Source: Micrococcales bacterium
Lineage (GTDB): Bacteria > Actinomycetota > Actinomycetes > Actinomycetales > Dermatophilaceae
NCBI GenBank assembly: GCA_021287075.1
Contig: JAJTBD010000024.1
Coordinates: forward strand, 1 to 52,183
Direction: 5' to 3'
Length of the DNA stretch: 52,183 nucleotides
Shown piece after piece: positions 25,529-33,643 of the stretch. Positions within the stretch are counted from its first letter, which is position 1. The number at the start of each line of letters is the position of its first letter. The position numbers and the translations under genes were made by a program. Below the pieces are notes generated by a model, which was not told the origin of the DNA, searched no databases, and saw only the letters and a list, made by a program, of their open reading frames with translations.

Positions 25529-26293
25529 ATGACGACAACCGCCACCGTCCCACCGTCCCAGCCGACCGCCGTCGCCGCGGCCCGCACCGAGTCCCTCACC
25601 AAGGTCTATGGCTCGGGCTCCTCCGCCGTCCACGCCCTCGCCGGCGTCAGCACCGCCTTCGCCCGCGGCGAGTTCACCGCGATCATGGGCCCGTCCGGCT
25701 CCGGCAAGTCGACGCTCATGCACTGCCTCGCCGGCCTCGACTCCCCCACCGACGGCCGCGTCTGGCTCGGCGACACCGAGCTGACCGCCCTCGGCGACGA
25801 CGCCCTGACCCGTCTGCGCCGCGAGCGCGTCGGCTTCGTCTTCCAGGCGTTCAACCTCGTGCCGACCATGACCGCCGAGCAGAACATCACCCTCCCCCTC
25901 AAGCTCGCCGGCAAGAGGCCGGACCGTGAGTGGCTCGGCCACGTCGTCGACACCCTCGGCATCGGCGACCGCCTGCGCCACCGCCCCAGCGAGCTGTCCG
26001 GCGGCCAGCAGCAGCGCGTCGCCGTCGCCCGCGCCCTGCTCACCAGGCCCGACGTCCTCTTCGCCGACGAGCCGACCGGGGCGCTGGACTCACAGACCTC
26101 CACCGAGATGCTCTCCTTCCTGCGCGACTCCGTGCGCGACCTGGGCCAGACGATCGTGATGGTCACCCACGACCCGCGCGCCGCGGCATACTCCGACCGG
26201 GTGCTGCTGCTCGCCGACGGCCAGATCGCCGGCGAGATCGCCTCTCCCACAGCCGACTCGGTGCTCGACGCACTCCGCGGTCTGGGGGCCTGA
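25529..26293 (+). CDS. ABC transporter ATP-binding protein (MacB/LolD type)
   Basis: This 254 aa ATPase has Walker A GPSGSGKS (residues 54-61), Q-loop FVFQAFNLVPTMTAEQN, signature LSGGQQQRVAVARAL, Walker B VLFADEPTGALD and the switch His in VMVTHDPRAAAY. The Q-loop sequence is typical of the MacB/LolD/Bce group that drives FtsX-like permeases. I chose the ATG at 25529; a GTG at 25523 would add two residues. It is followed after 1 bp by its permease, and it is preceded by the operator cluster and a DesK/NarL pair, the typical layout of an envelope-stress or antimicrobial-peptide detoxification module. Confidence 0.94.
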   Translation: MTTTATVPPSQPTAVAAARTESLTKVYGSGSSAVHALAGVSTAFARGEFTAIMGPSGSGKSTLMHCLAGLDSPTDGRVWLGDTELTALGDDALTRLRRERVGFVFQAFNLVPTMTAEQNITLPLKLAGKRPDREWLGHVVDTLGIGDRLRHRPSELSGGQQQRVAVARALLTRPDVLFADEPTGALDSQTSTEMLSFLRDSVRDLGQTIVMVTHDPRAAAYSDRVLLLADGQIAGEIASPTADSVLDALRGLGA

Positions 26294-26294
26294 G

Positions 26295-28763
26295 ATGCTC
26301 GAGCTCGCCCTCGCCTCGCTGCGCAACCAGGCCCGCCGCTTCGTCGCGCCCGGCTTGGCGGTCATCCTCGGCGTCGCCTTCCTCGCCTCCAGTCTCATGC
26401 TCGCGGCCACCGCCACCAAGGGCCTGACCGACTCGATCGCCGGCTCTGCCAGCGGGTATGCCGCAGTGGTCAGCCCCGCCAACGACGTCGCCTCGCTGCC
26501 CGCCTCCACCCTCGCCACCGTGCGCGCTGTCCCCGGCGTCAAGGACGTCCACGAGGTCCGCTATGGGGCGGTCCGGCCACGTGGCGACAGCACCAGGGTC
26601 GTCTTCCTGACGACGCCGCCGGCGTCCGGCAGCAGGGCCCACATCGTCGAGGGGCGGATGCCCGCGTCCCCCACCGAGCTGGCCATCCCCGCCTCCACCC
26701 GCGACTCCAAAGGCGTCCGTGTCGGCCAGACCCAGTCCTACTCCCCCGTCGACGGCGGCGCCGTCCACACCTTCACCGTCGTCGGTGTCGTCGACACCGC
26801 AGGCGACTTCATGTACTCCGGCGGCGGCACCTATGCCTTCACCACGAGCACCGGTGTGGCACAGGCGAGCAAGGACGACGGCTTCGCCGAGCTCGACGTC
26901 AGCGCCGGCCCCGGCACGAGCGACGCGACGCTGACCGCCGCGCTCGACAAGGCCCTCCCCCCGAAGGCGACGGCGCGCACGGGTGCCGAGCACGCGGCAT
27001 ACCTGCGGACCAAGCTGACGGGCGGCACCGACGTGCTGCGCTATCTGCTGCTCGGCTTCGCCGGCATCGCGCTCTTTGTCTCCTCGCTCGTCATCGCCAA
27101 CACCTTTGCGATCCTCCTGGCCCGCCGGACCCGCGAGACCGCGCTGCTGCGCTGCGTCGGGGCCACCCGCGGGCAGCTGCTGCGCTCGATGGGCCTGGAG
27201 GCGCTGATCGTCGGCGTCACCGCATCGGCCATCGGCGTCGCTGCCGGGGCCGGTCTGGCCTGGCTCGGTGTGACGGCGATGGAGTCCTCCGCCAGCACCG
27301 CCGGCATGGCCGGCACGGGTCTCGTGGTGCGACCGCTCGACCTGCTGCTGCCGCTCCTCGTCGGCACGCTCGTCACCCTCATCGCCGGCCTGGCGCCGCT
27401 GCGCCGCGCCACCCGTGTCACCCCGCTGGCCGCCCTGCGCCCCGACCTCGGCGTCACCGCCGGCTCGCGGGCCGGCAGGGTGCGCATCGGGCTCGGCCTG
27501 CTCACCCTCGTCGCCGGTGTCGCCCTGCTCGCCCTCGGCGTGCGCGGCCACGAGCTGCTCCTCGGCCTGCCCGGCGGGGTGCTGTCCTTCCTCGGGCTCA
27601 TCCTGCTCGGCAGCCTGCTCGTGCCGGCCGCCGTGCGTGCCCTCGGGTCGCTCGCCCGGCGACTGAGCGGCGTGCCCGGCGAGCTCGCGGTCGACAACGC
27701 CGTGCGCAACCGCTCCCGCACCGCCAACACCGCCTCCGCGCTGCTCGTCGGGGTCACGCTCATCGCCACGATGACCGTCGGCGCCGCCACGATGCTGCGC
27801 TCGGTCGACGCGATGCTCGACTCGGAGATGGCCATCGACGTCGTCGCCACCGCGGGCACCGACGCCGCCCTGCCGGACAAGACCCAGGGGCTCGTGGCCG
27901 GTGTCCCGTCGGTGGCCGGCACCTCGGTGCTGCGCTCCGGCGAGGTGACGGTCGGCAAGGAGAAGGTCACCGCCATGGGTGTCGACGCGGCCGGCCTCAA
28001 GGTGATCCGCGACGCCAAGGTCGTCGACCCGCTGACCGCCGGCGATGTCGTGCTCCAGGGCAGCCTTGCCGACAAGATCGGCGCCAAAGCCGGTGAGCGC
28101 GTGCGGATCTCGTCTGGGTTCACCTCGCGCGAGTTCGCTGTCGCGATCGCCGGCAGCATGCCCGGGGAGGTCGTCATGCCCGCCGAGGAGCTCGCCACGA
28201 TCACTCCCACCACGACACCCATCGCGGTCCTCGCCCAGCTCGACGAGGGCACCGACCCGGCCCGGGCCGTCGCCGACATCGAGACTGCCCTCGAGGCCAC
28301 GCCGGGGGTGTCGCTGAGTGGCTCGGCCCAGACCCGCCAGCAGTTCGTCTCGATCCTCGACACGATCCTGGCCATCGCCGCAGCCCTGCTCGCGGTCGCC
28401 GTGGTCATCGCGGTCGTCGGCGTCGCCAACACGCTGTCGCTGTCGGTGCTCGAGCGCGGCCAGGAGCACGCCCTGCTCCGGGCCCTCGGCCTCACCCGCG
28501 GGCAGCTGCGCACCTCGGTCGCCATCGAGGCCACCCTGATCGCGCTCGTCGGCGCACTCCTCGGCATCGGCCTCGGCATCGCCTATGGCTGGGCCGGCGC
28601 GCAGACCCTCGTCGGCGGTGAGTTCGCCATCACCCTCGGCCTGCCGTGGGCGCGGCTCGCGATCATCGTGGTCGCCGCCCTGGTCGCCGGCCTGCTCGCC
28701 TCACTCCTGCCCTCGCGCCGCGCGGCCCGGGTCGCCCCCGCCGCCGCGCTCGCCCAGGAGTGA
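26295..28763 (+). CDS. FtsX-like ABC transporter permease
   Basis: This 822 aa permease of the MacB/FtsX superfamily has one helix near the N-terminus (FVAPGLAVILGVAFLASSLM), an extracytoplasmic domain (about 45-240), three helices with an FtsX domain (about 250-380), two further helices (about 395-450), a second extracytoplasmic domain, and a second FtsX domain at the C-terminus (from about 690). This ten-helix, two-FtsX layout is usual in actinobacteria. The region FAILLARRTRETALLRCVGA recurs as LSLSVLERGQEHALLRALGL, the internal duplication. The start ATG is 1 bp after the ATPase stop. The transcript probably ends at the strong hairpin at 28771. Confidence 0.93.
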   Translation: MLELALASLRNQARRFVAPGLAVILGVAFLASSLMLAATATKGLTDSIAGSASGYAAVVSPANDVASLPASTLATVRAVPGVKDVHEVRYGAVRPRGDSTRVVFLTTPPASGSRAHIVEGRMPASPTELAIPASTRDSKGVRVGQTQSYSPVDGGAVHTFTVVGVVDTAGDFMYSGGGTYAFTTSTGVAQASKDDGFAELDVSAGPGTSDATLTAALDKALPPKATARTGAEHAAYLRTKLTGGTDVLRYLLLGFAGIALFVSSLVIANTFAILLARRTRETALLRCVGATRGQLLRSMGLEALIVGVTASAIGVAAGAGLAWLGVTAMESSASTAGMAGTGLVVRPLDLLLPLLVGTLVTLIAGLAPLRRATRVTPLAALRPDLGVTAGSRAGRVRIGLGLLTLVAGVALLALGVRGHELLLGLPGGVLSFLGLILLGSLLVPAAVRALGSLARRLSGVPGELAVDNAVRNRSRTANTASALLVGVTLIATMTVGAATMLRSVDAMLDSEMAIDVVATAGTDAALPDKTQGLVAGVPSVAGTSVLRSGEVTVGKEKVTAMGVDAAGLKVIRDAKVVDPLTAGDVVLQGSLADKIGAKAGERVRISSGFTSREFAVAIAGSMPGEVVMPAEELATITPTTTPIAVLAQLDEGTDPARAVADIETALEATPGVSLSGSAQTRQQFVSILDTILAIAAALLAVAVVIAVVGVANTLSLSVLERGQEHALLRALGLTRGQLRTSVAIEATLIALVGALLGIGLGIAYGWAGAQTLVGGEFAITLGLPWARLAIIVVAALVAGLLASLLPSRRAARVAPAAALAQE

Positions 28764-28770
28764 CCCGACC

Positions 28771-28812
28771 GCCCGGGTGGCGACCCCTCAGGGGACGGGC
28801 CGCCACCCGGGC
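28771..28812 (+). terminator. Strong hairpin terminator after the ABC permease
   Basis: GCCCGGGTGGCG (28771-28782) and CGCCACCCGGGC (28801-28812) form a perfect 12-bp stem; the loop itself contains a CCCCTCAGGGG mini-hairpin. It lies 8 bp after the permease stop. Confidence 0.75.
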
Positions 28813-28839
28813 CCGGCGCGGCCGTCAGGGGCCCGCGTC

Positions 28840-28917
28840 GCTCCCGGCCCCACAGGGGGGTGCCGGGAGCACGGAGGGGTACGCCGCGGAAGGGGCTCCG
28901 CGGCATACCCCTCCTCC
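28840..28917 (+). repeat. Two further hairpins in the long intergenic region
   Basis: GCTCCCGGC (28840-28848) pairs with GCCGGGAGC (28862-28870). Next, GGAGGGGTACGCCGCGGA (about 28873-28890) pairs with TCCGCGGCATACCCCTCC (about 28898-28915) with one mismatch. The second is an inverted pair of the GTATGCCGC motif, one arm altered to GTACGCCGC. The 28764-29165 region holds only hairpins, repeats and a leader; I see no protein gene beyond a six-codon frame. Confidence 0.65.
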
Positions 28918-28929
28918 GCCCGCCCAACC

Positions 28930-29028
28930 TCTTTACCCCAATTGGGCACGATCGCCCCCTCCCCTTTTCGCCCACGTGGGCACGATCGCCCCTCGCGTTT
29001 TCGCCCACTTGGGCACGATCGCCCCCGG
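28930..29028. repeat. Tandem array of three palindromic elements, 33-bp period
   Basis: Cores CCCCAATTGGGC (28937), GCCCACGTGGGC (28970) and GCCCACTTGGGC (29003) are spaced exactly 33 bp apart. Each is followed by ACGATCGCCCC and two are preceded by TTTTC. The middle bases differ, but pairing across each centre is largely kept, which suggests selection for a palindrome or hairpin. It lies between the ABC permease and the MFS gene. Confidence 0.8.
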
Positions 29029-29038
29029 GGACAGCCGC

Positions 29039-29071
29039 TATGGTTGCCCCATGACCGCATCACGGCCCTAG
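29039..29071 (+). promoter_or_regulatory. Possible leaderless six-codon leader ORF (MTASRP)
   Basis: TATGGT (29039-29044) lies 6 nt before an ATG at 29051, the spacing of a leaderless promoter. That ATG opens a frame of only six codons (MTASRP, then TAG), about 95 nt before the MFS start. It could be a leader peptide affecting MFS expression, or simply the MFS promoter with a chance ATG. Confidence 0.3.
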
Positions 29072-29165
29072 ACCGACCGCGCCGACGACCCTTCCGGCGC
29101 AGTCGAGTCCACCCACAGCCACCCGCCTGATCCCGGCGGGCCCTCATTGACGCGGAGTCCTCTCC

Positions 29166-30371
29166 ATGACCGGCACCCACCGTGCCGGCGGCTATCGACG
29201 ACTGCTCTCCGACCCTGCGACGAGACGGACCTTTGTCCTGTCCTCGCTGGGCCGGGGCGGCTACGCGATGCTGCCGCTGCTTCTGCTCTTCACGATCCGC
29301 CAGGCCACCGGCTCCTTTGCCGTGGCCGCCGCGGCGATGTCCATCTATGCCCTGACCACCCTCGTCATGCCCGTCACAGCCATGCTCATCGATCGATTCG
29401 GGCAGCGCGTCGTCCTGCCCCCACTCGCGATCGGCGAGTGCCTTGCCCTCGGGGGCGCCTCTGCCGCAGGCATTTTGGGTATGCCGCAGCCGCACCTCTG
29501 GTTCGCCGTGTGCGTCCTCGGCGGCCTCCTTGCACCCCCACTCGGACCGTCGATGCGCGCCCAGTGGCGGGCCGTCGCGCCCGACGACCTCGACGCGACA
29601 TACGCCCTCGACGCGGTGACCGAGGAGGTGCTGTGGCTCGCGGGACCAGCGATCGCCGGCGGACTGCTCGCGACCGGGCCGGCCGTCCGCGCCCTCCCGG
29701 TGATCCCCGCGCTGCTGCTGCTCGGCGCGATGGCCCTCGCACTGTCGCCCGCCGGCCGGCTGACCTCGCGCTCCGACGACACGCAGGAGGCTGGGCCAGC
29801 ACGCCGTGGGGCGCTGCGCCACCGCCCGCTGTGGCCGGTGCTTCTGACGATGCTCGCCTTCGGCTGCGCGGTCTCGCTGCTGGCCACCGGTGTCGCCGCT
29901 CGCGCCGACCACCTCGGCCGTCCCGGTCTGGCCGGCATCGCCGAGACGGCCATCGGCGTCGGCGCGGTGACCGGCGGATATCTGTGGGGACGCTTGCGGC
30001 ACAGTCATTCCCGTGGGCTCACGGTCGCCGGGCTGATGGCGCCATGGGCCATTGCGGTGCTGGTGTCGACACAGCTCGACCTCGCGGGGCCCGCCCTGCC
30101 CGCGCTTGCCCTGGCCGGCGCGATGGGCGCGCCGATGTGGGTCGTCGCCTATCGCGGCGCCGACGCCGCCGTCCCGCCTGCCGCCCGCACCGAGGCCAGC
30201 ACGTGGGTGACCACCGCCTCCAACCTCGGCGGCTCCGGTGGCACGGCACTGGCGGGCGTCCTCGCCGCGAGCCTGGGGGCGACCAGCCCGGTCCTGGCTG
30301 CCGGGACGACCGCATCGGTGGTCTGTGCCGTGAGCGCACTCGCACTCGTGCGCGGACGGGTGAGGCGATGA
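29166..30371 (+). CDS. MFS transporter
   Basis: This 401 aa membrane protein has about 12 hydrophobic helices and the GRGGYAMLPLLLLFTIRQAT N-terminal helix common in actinobacterial MFS exporters. An acidic-basic loop between helices 2 and 3 (IDRFGQRVVLPPL) corresponds to the MFS A-motif. PRRGALRHRPLWPVLLTMLA-like basic residues mark the central loop between the two six-helix halves. The ATG at 29166 has GGAG 9 nt upstream. The substrate is unknown; efflux is likely. The gene stands alone between the repeat-rich region and an acetyltransferase gene. Confidence 0.88.
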   Translation: MTGTHRAGGYRRLLSDPATRRTFVLSSLGRGGYAMLPLLLLFTIRQATGSFAVAAAAMSIYALTTLVMPVTAMLIDRFGQRVVLPPLAIGECLALGGASAAGILGMPQPHLWFAVCVLGGLLAPPLGPSMRAQWRAVAPDDLDATYALDAVTEEVLWLAGPAIAGGLLATGPAVRALPVIPALLLLGAMALALSPAGRLTSRSDDTQEAGPARRGALRHRPLWPVLLTMLAFGCAVSLLATGVAARADHLGRPGLAGIAETAIGVGAVTGGYLWGRLRHSHSRGLTVAGLMAPWAIAVLVSTQLDLAGPALPALALAGAMGAPMWVVAYRGADAAVPPAARTEASTWVTTASNLGGSGGTALAGVLAASLGATSPVLAAGTTASVVCAVSALALVRGRVRR

Positions 30372-30402
30372 CCCGCACCGGCCGGCGCTTAGGCTGGTCG
30401 GC

Positions 30403-31017
30403 ATGCCCGAGAACGACCAGGACAGCACCGACACCCGCTCGATGCGCGAGCGGATGCTCGCCGGTGACCTCTACATCGCCGAGGACCCAGAGCTTGCGGA
30501 GGCGAGCGCCGCGGCCCTCGACCTCATGGACGCCTACAACGCGACCTCGGCCCGGCAGGCCCCGCTGCGGCGGCGACTGCTCGAGGCGATGCTCGGCTCG
30601 GTCGGCGAGGACACCGACATCCGGCCCCCGCTCTACATCGACTACGGCACCAACATCACCATCGGCGACCGCTGCTTCGCCAACTTCGGTCTGACCGCGC
30701 TCGACGTCGCCACCATCACGATCGGCGACGACGTGCAGATCGGCCCGCACGTCCAGCTCCTCACGCCGACCCACCCGATCGAGCCCGGACCGCGCCGCGA
30801 CAAGTGGGAGGCCGCCGAGCCGATCACGATCGGCGACAACGTCTGGCTCGGCGGCGGCGCCATCGTCCTGCCCGGCGTCACCATCGGCGACAACACCGTC
30901 GTCGGATCGGGCGCGGTCGTGACCAAGGACCTCCCCGCCAATGTCGTGGCCGTCGGCAACCCCGCCAAGGTCATCCGCGAGCTCGACCCCGGCGAGGAGC
31001 GCCGGCCCGCGGGATGA
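30403..31017 (+). CDS. maa: Maltose/galactoside O-acetyltransferase family (left-handed beta helix)
   Basis: This 204 aa protein has an N-terminal Mac domain (residues 12-60: MRERMLAGDLYIAEDPELAE) followed by hexapeptide repeats (NITIGDRCFANFG, ATITIGDDVQIGPHVQ, PITIGDNVWLGGGAIVLPGV, TIGDNTVVGSGAVVTKDLPA). The catalytic His is in TPTHPIEPGPR. It acetylates sugars with acetyl-CoA; maltose or galactosides are the usual substrates of the family, but specificity is unknown here. The ATG at 30403 has TAGGCT about 8 nt upstream (leaderless). Its stop overlaps the next ATG (ATGA). Confidence 0.9.
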   Translation: MPENDQDSTDTRSMRERMLAGDLYIAEDPELAEASAAALDLMDAYNATSARQAPLRRRLLEAMLGSVGEDTDIRPPLYIDYGTNITIGDRCFANFGLTALDVATITIGDDVQIGPHVQLLTPTHPIEPGPRRDKWEAAEPITIGDNVWLGGGAIVLPGVTIGDNTVVGSGAVVTKDLPANVVAVGNPAKVIRELDPGEERRPAG

Positions 31018-31442
31018 GGATCTGGAGCCTGCACCCCCGCCACCTCGACCCGCCCGGCCTCGTCGCCTGCTGGCGCGAGACGCTGCTGGCGCAGAAGGTC
31101 CTGCGCGGCCTGACCACGGGATACCGCCACCACCCGCAGCTGCTGCGCTGGCAGGCGACCGACGACCCGGTCGCGAGCATCGCGGCATACCTCCATGGCG
31201 TCGCGGACGAGGCCGACGCGCGCGGCTATCGCTTCGACCGCACCCGGATCGCCTTGCCGCGCAAGGAGATCGACCCCATCGAGGTCACCTCGGGCCAGCT
31301 CGCCTATGAGTGGGAGCACCTGCTCACCAAGCTCCGATCGCGCTCCCCCGAGAGGTATGCCGCGGCGCGGCAGGAGGCGCCGACACCTCACCCGGTCTTG
31401 CGCGTGGTCCCGGGCGACGTGGCGCCCTGGGAGGTCCGATGA
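31014..31442 (+). CDS. Pyrimidine dimer DNA glycosylase / endonuclease V family
   Basis: This 142 aa protein begins MRIWSLHPRHLDPPGLVACW, then LLAQKVLRGLTTGYRHHPQLLRW, the signature of the T4 endonuclease V-like (Pyr_excise) family that incises at UV-induced pyrimidine dimers or repairs related lesions. Many cellular members are uncharacterised. The ATG overlaps the acetyltransferase stop, so they are co-transcribed, although the functions look unrelated. A GTATGCCGC copy lies at each side of its centre (31182 minus, 31355 plus). Confidence 0.85.
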   Translation: MRIWSLHPRHLDPPGLVACWRETLLAQKVLRGLTTGYRHHPQLLRWQATDDPVASIAAYLHGVADEADARGYRFDRTRIALPRKEIDPIEVTSGQLAYEWEHLLTKLRSRSPERYAAARQEAPTPHPVLRVVPGDVAPWEVR

Positions 31443-31462
31443 CGTCCGTCGCGAGTGCTCAC

Positions 31463-31474
31463 TGACATCTGTCA
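31463..31474. promoter_or_regulatory. Palindrome TGACATCTGTCA upstream of the DrrAB-type operon
   Basis: Perfect TGACA arms surround TC, about 55 bp before the ATPase start. The identical 12-mer in reverse occurs at 49541-49552, upstream of the small membrane-protein gene. TGA-N6-TCA fits LiaR/VraR/DesR-type NarL-family operators (established for that family). The regulator is not encoded beside either site. Confidence 0.55.
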
Positions 31475-31528
31475 CGACTATCCCCGAAGGCCTCGCGCAC
31501 GCCCACCGGGCCGCTCTACCTTGCAGAT

Positions 31529-32479
31529 ATGGGAGAGACCAGGGGATCAACCACCACCACCTCACGGGGTGCCGACCAGACAGTCGTCATCGAGGCCCGC
31601 GGCCTCGTCAAGCGCTACGGCAGCCTCACCGCTGTCGACCATGTCGACCTCGCCGTCGAGCCGGGCACCTTCTTTGGCGTCCTCGGCCCCAATGGCGCGG
31701 GCAAGACGACACTGCTCGAGCTCATCGAGGGCCTGCGCCAGCCCGATGCCGGCGAGGCCCGCATCCTCGGCGAGCCGACCTGGCCACGCGACACCGGGCT
31801 GCTGCCCCGCATCGGGGTGCAGCAACAGGCCAGCTCGTTCTTCGAGCGGCTCACGGCCAAGGAGCAGCTCGAGGTCTTCGCCGACCTCTACGGCGTAGAC
31901 CACAGGCGGGTCAGTGAGCTGCTCGAGATGTCGGGCCTGACCGACAAATCCAAGACCAAGACCGAGGACCTCTCCGGCGGCCAGAAGCAGCGTCTCTCGA
32001 TCGCCTGCGCGCTCATCAACGACCCCGAGGTCGTCTTCCTCGACGAGCCGACCGCGGCGCTCGACCCCCAGGCCCGGCGCAACCTCTGGGATGTCCTGCG
32101 CGGCATCAACGACCGGGGGGCCACCGTCGTCCTGACCACCCACCACATGGACGAGGCCGAGGTCCTCTGCGACCGGATCGCGATCATGGACCACGGCCAG
32201 ATCCTCACCGTCGACTCGCCCGCCGCGCTCGTGCGCGACCTCGGCGCCGCGACACGGATCAACCTGCGGGCCGGGGCGATCCAGGTGGAGGAGGCCCGCG
32301 GCATACGGGGCGTCGAGGGCGTCTCCCAGGAGGACGGGACGCTCTCGCTGACCACCCACGACCCGACCCACGCGCTGACCGAGCTCGCGCGCCGAGACGC
32401 CCTCGACGGGCTCCAGGTGACCGGGGCCAACCTCGAGGACGTCTTCCTCAACCTCACCGGAAGGGAGTACCGGGCATGA
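31529..32479 (+). CDS. ABC transporter ATP-binding protein (DrrA type)
   Basis: This 316 aa ATPase has Walker A GPNGAGKTT (residues 53-61), Q-loop IGVQQQASSFFERL, signature LSGGQKQRLSIACAL, Walker B VVFLDEPTAALDPQ and switch His in VVLTTHHMDEAE. The C-terminal extension (about 235-316) ends in LEDVFLNLTGRE, typical of DrrA/CcmA exporters. It couples to the permease by ATGA overlap. Substrates of this family are drugs, peptides or lipids; none can be assigned. The palindrome at 31463 is the probable control site. Confidence 0.93.
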   Translation: MGETRGSTTTTSRGADQTVVIEARGLVKRYGSLTAVDHVDLAVEPGTFFGVLGPNGAGKTTLLELIEGLRQPDAGEARILGEPTWPRDTGLLPRIGVQQQASSFFERLTAKEQLEVFADLYGVDHRRVSELLEMSGLTDKSKTKTEDLSGGQKQRLSIACALINDPEVVFLDEPTAALDPQARRNLWDVLRGINDRGATVVLTTHHMDEAEVLCDRIAIMDHGQILTVDSPAALVRDLGAATRINLRAGAIQVEEARGIRGVEGVSQEDGTLSLTTHDPTHALTELARRDALDGLQVTGANLEDVFLNLTGREYRA

Positions 32480-33543
32480 AGGCCTTCCTCGCCCTGACCC
32501 GCGCGCAGTGGAAGGGCTTCTGGCGCGAGCGGCAGAACCTCTTCTGGATCCTCGCCTTCCCGCTGATGTTCCTCGTCCTCTTCGGCTCGATCTATCGCGA
32601 TGACGTCGCCCCCAAATACGAGCTCGTCCAGGTCGGCGACGTCGCCCTCTTCGACCGGATGCCCGCCGAGGGCAGGCAGGCGCTGGCCGACGTCTTCGAG
32701 ATCACCAAGACCACCGACAAGGCCGCAGCCATCCAGAAGGTCAAGGACGGCGACGCCGACGGGGCGGTCTCGATGACGGGCAACACCCTCGAGGTCAGCT
32801 ATTCCGGAGCTGACGCCACCGCCGCCGGCATGCTCCAGGGCACCCTCGACTCCTTCGTCCAGTCCGCCAACCAGGCCGTCTCCAAGACCCCGGCGACCTT
32901 CCGCCTCAAGAGCACCCGCGTCGAGGACTCCCGGCTCAAGCCGATCCAGTTCCTCGCGCCCGGTCTGCTCGGGTGGGCCGTCGCGATGGGTGCGACCTTC
33001 AACTCGGCGATGCCCTTCGTCCAGTGGCGGGTCAACAAGCTGCTCAGGCGGATTCGTCTCACTCCCGTGAGGCCTGAGTCGCTCGTGGGGAGCCGCGCGC
33101 TGCTGAGCATCGTCATCGCCCTGATCCAGACCGCGCTCTTCATCGGCATCGGGGTCGCCTTCTTCGGGCTCAAACTCTCGGGAGCGGCCTGGGCCGCCAT
33201 CCCACTCGTCATGGCCGCGACCCTGGCCTTCATGGCGCTCGGCCTGATCGTCGGCGCGATCTCCAAGACCGTCGACGCGGCCTCGGGCATCGCCAACGTC
33301 GTGACCCTGCCGATGGCCTTCCTGTCCGGCTCGTTCATCCCGCTCGAGATGGCGCCCGACTGGCTGCTCGCGATCTCGAAGTTCATGCCGTTGCGCTGGC
33401 TCAACGACGGCCTCATGGACGTCCTCGTGCGAGGCAAGGGCGCGGAGGCGATCGGCCTGCCGATCCTCGTGCTGCTCGCCTTCGCGATCGTGTGCAGCCT
33501 CATCGCCGCCCGCCTGTTCAAGTGGGACGACAAGGCCGCCTGA
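32476..33543 (+). CDS. ABC-2 type permease (DrrB-like)
   Basis: This 355 aa protein has one N-terminal helix (LFWILAFPLMFLVLFGSIYR), a soluble loop of about 140 residues, then five helices. The loop carries no transport motifs; the second half holds the ABC2_membrane segment LLRRIRLTPVRPESLVGSRA and MAFLSGSFIPLEMAPDWL. This is the usual layout of ABC-2 permeases with a long first loop. It is translated directly after its ATPase. The transcript ends at an inverted GTATGCCGC pair (33567-33597) shared with the convergent FHA gene. Confidence 0.92.
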   Translation: MKAFLALTRAQWKGFWRERQNLFWILAFPLMFLVLFGSIYRDDVAPKYELVQVGDVALFDRMPAEGRQALADVFEITKTTDKAAAIQKVKDGDADGAVSMTGNTLEVSYSGADATAAGMLQGTLDSFVQSANQAVSKTPATFRLKSTRVEDSRLKPIQFLAPGLLGWAVAMGATFNSAMPFVQWRVNKLLRRIRLTPVRPESLVGSRALLSIVIALIQTALFIGIGVAFFGLKLSGAAWAAIPLVMAATLAFMALGLIVGAISKTVDAASGIANVVTLPMAFLSGSFIPLEMAPDWLLAISKFMPLRWLNDGLMDVLVRGKGAEAIGLPILVLLAFAIVCSLIAARLFKWDDKAA

Positions 33544-33564
33544 GCAGCGGTCGGACGCAGACGT

Positions 33565-33600
33565 GAGTATGCCGCGGGGCTCGGCCCCGCGGCATACCTC
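33565..33600. terminator. Bidirectional hairpin from an inverted GTATGCCGC pair
   Basis: GTATGCCGCGGGGC (33567-33580) and GCCCCGCGGCATAC (33584-33597) form a perfect 14-bp stem with a TCG loop. It sits between convergent genes, the ABC permease and the FHA gene, and probably terminates both, including the nine-gene operon. Confidence 0.75.
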
Positions 33601-33643
33601 ATGTTTGTCTGGGAACCGTTGCGGGACAACGGCATCGGACGGC

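Noticed and set aside
26163..28469. Minus-strand 768-codon frame opposite the ABC permease
   Set aside because: Its translation is Gly/Asp/His-rich shadow sequence; the plus-strand permease has clear FtsX domains.
28930..29028. CRISPR array
   Set aside because: The 33-bp units have no unique spacers and the repeats are palindromes; no cas genes are near.
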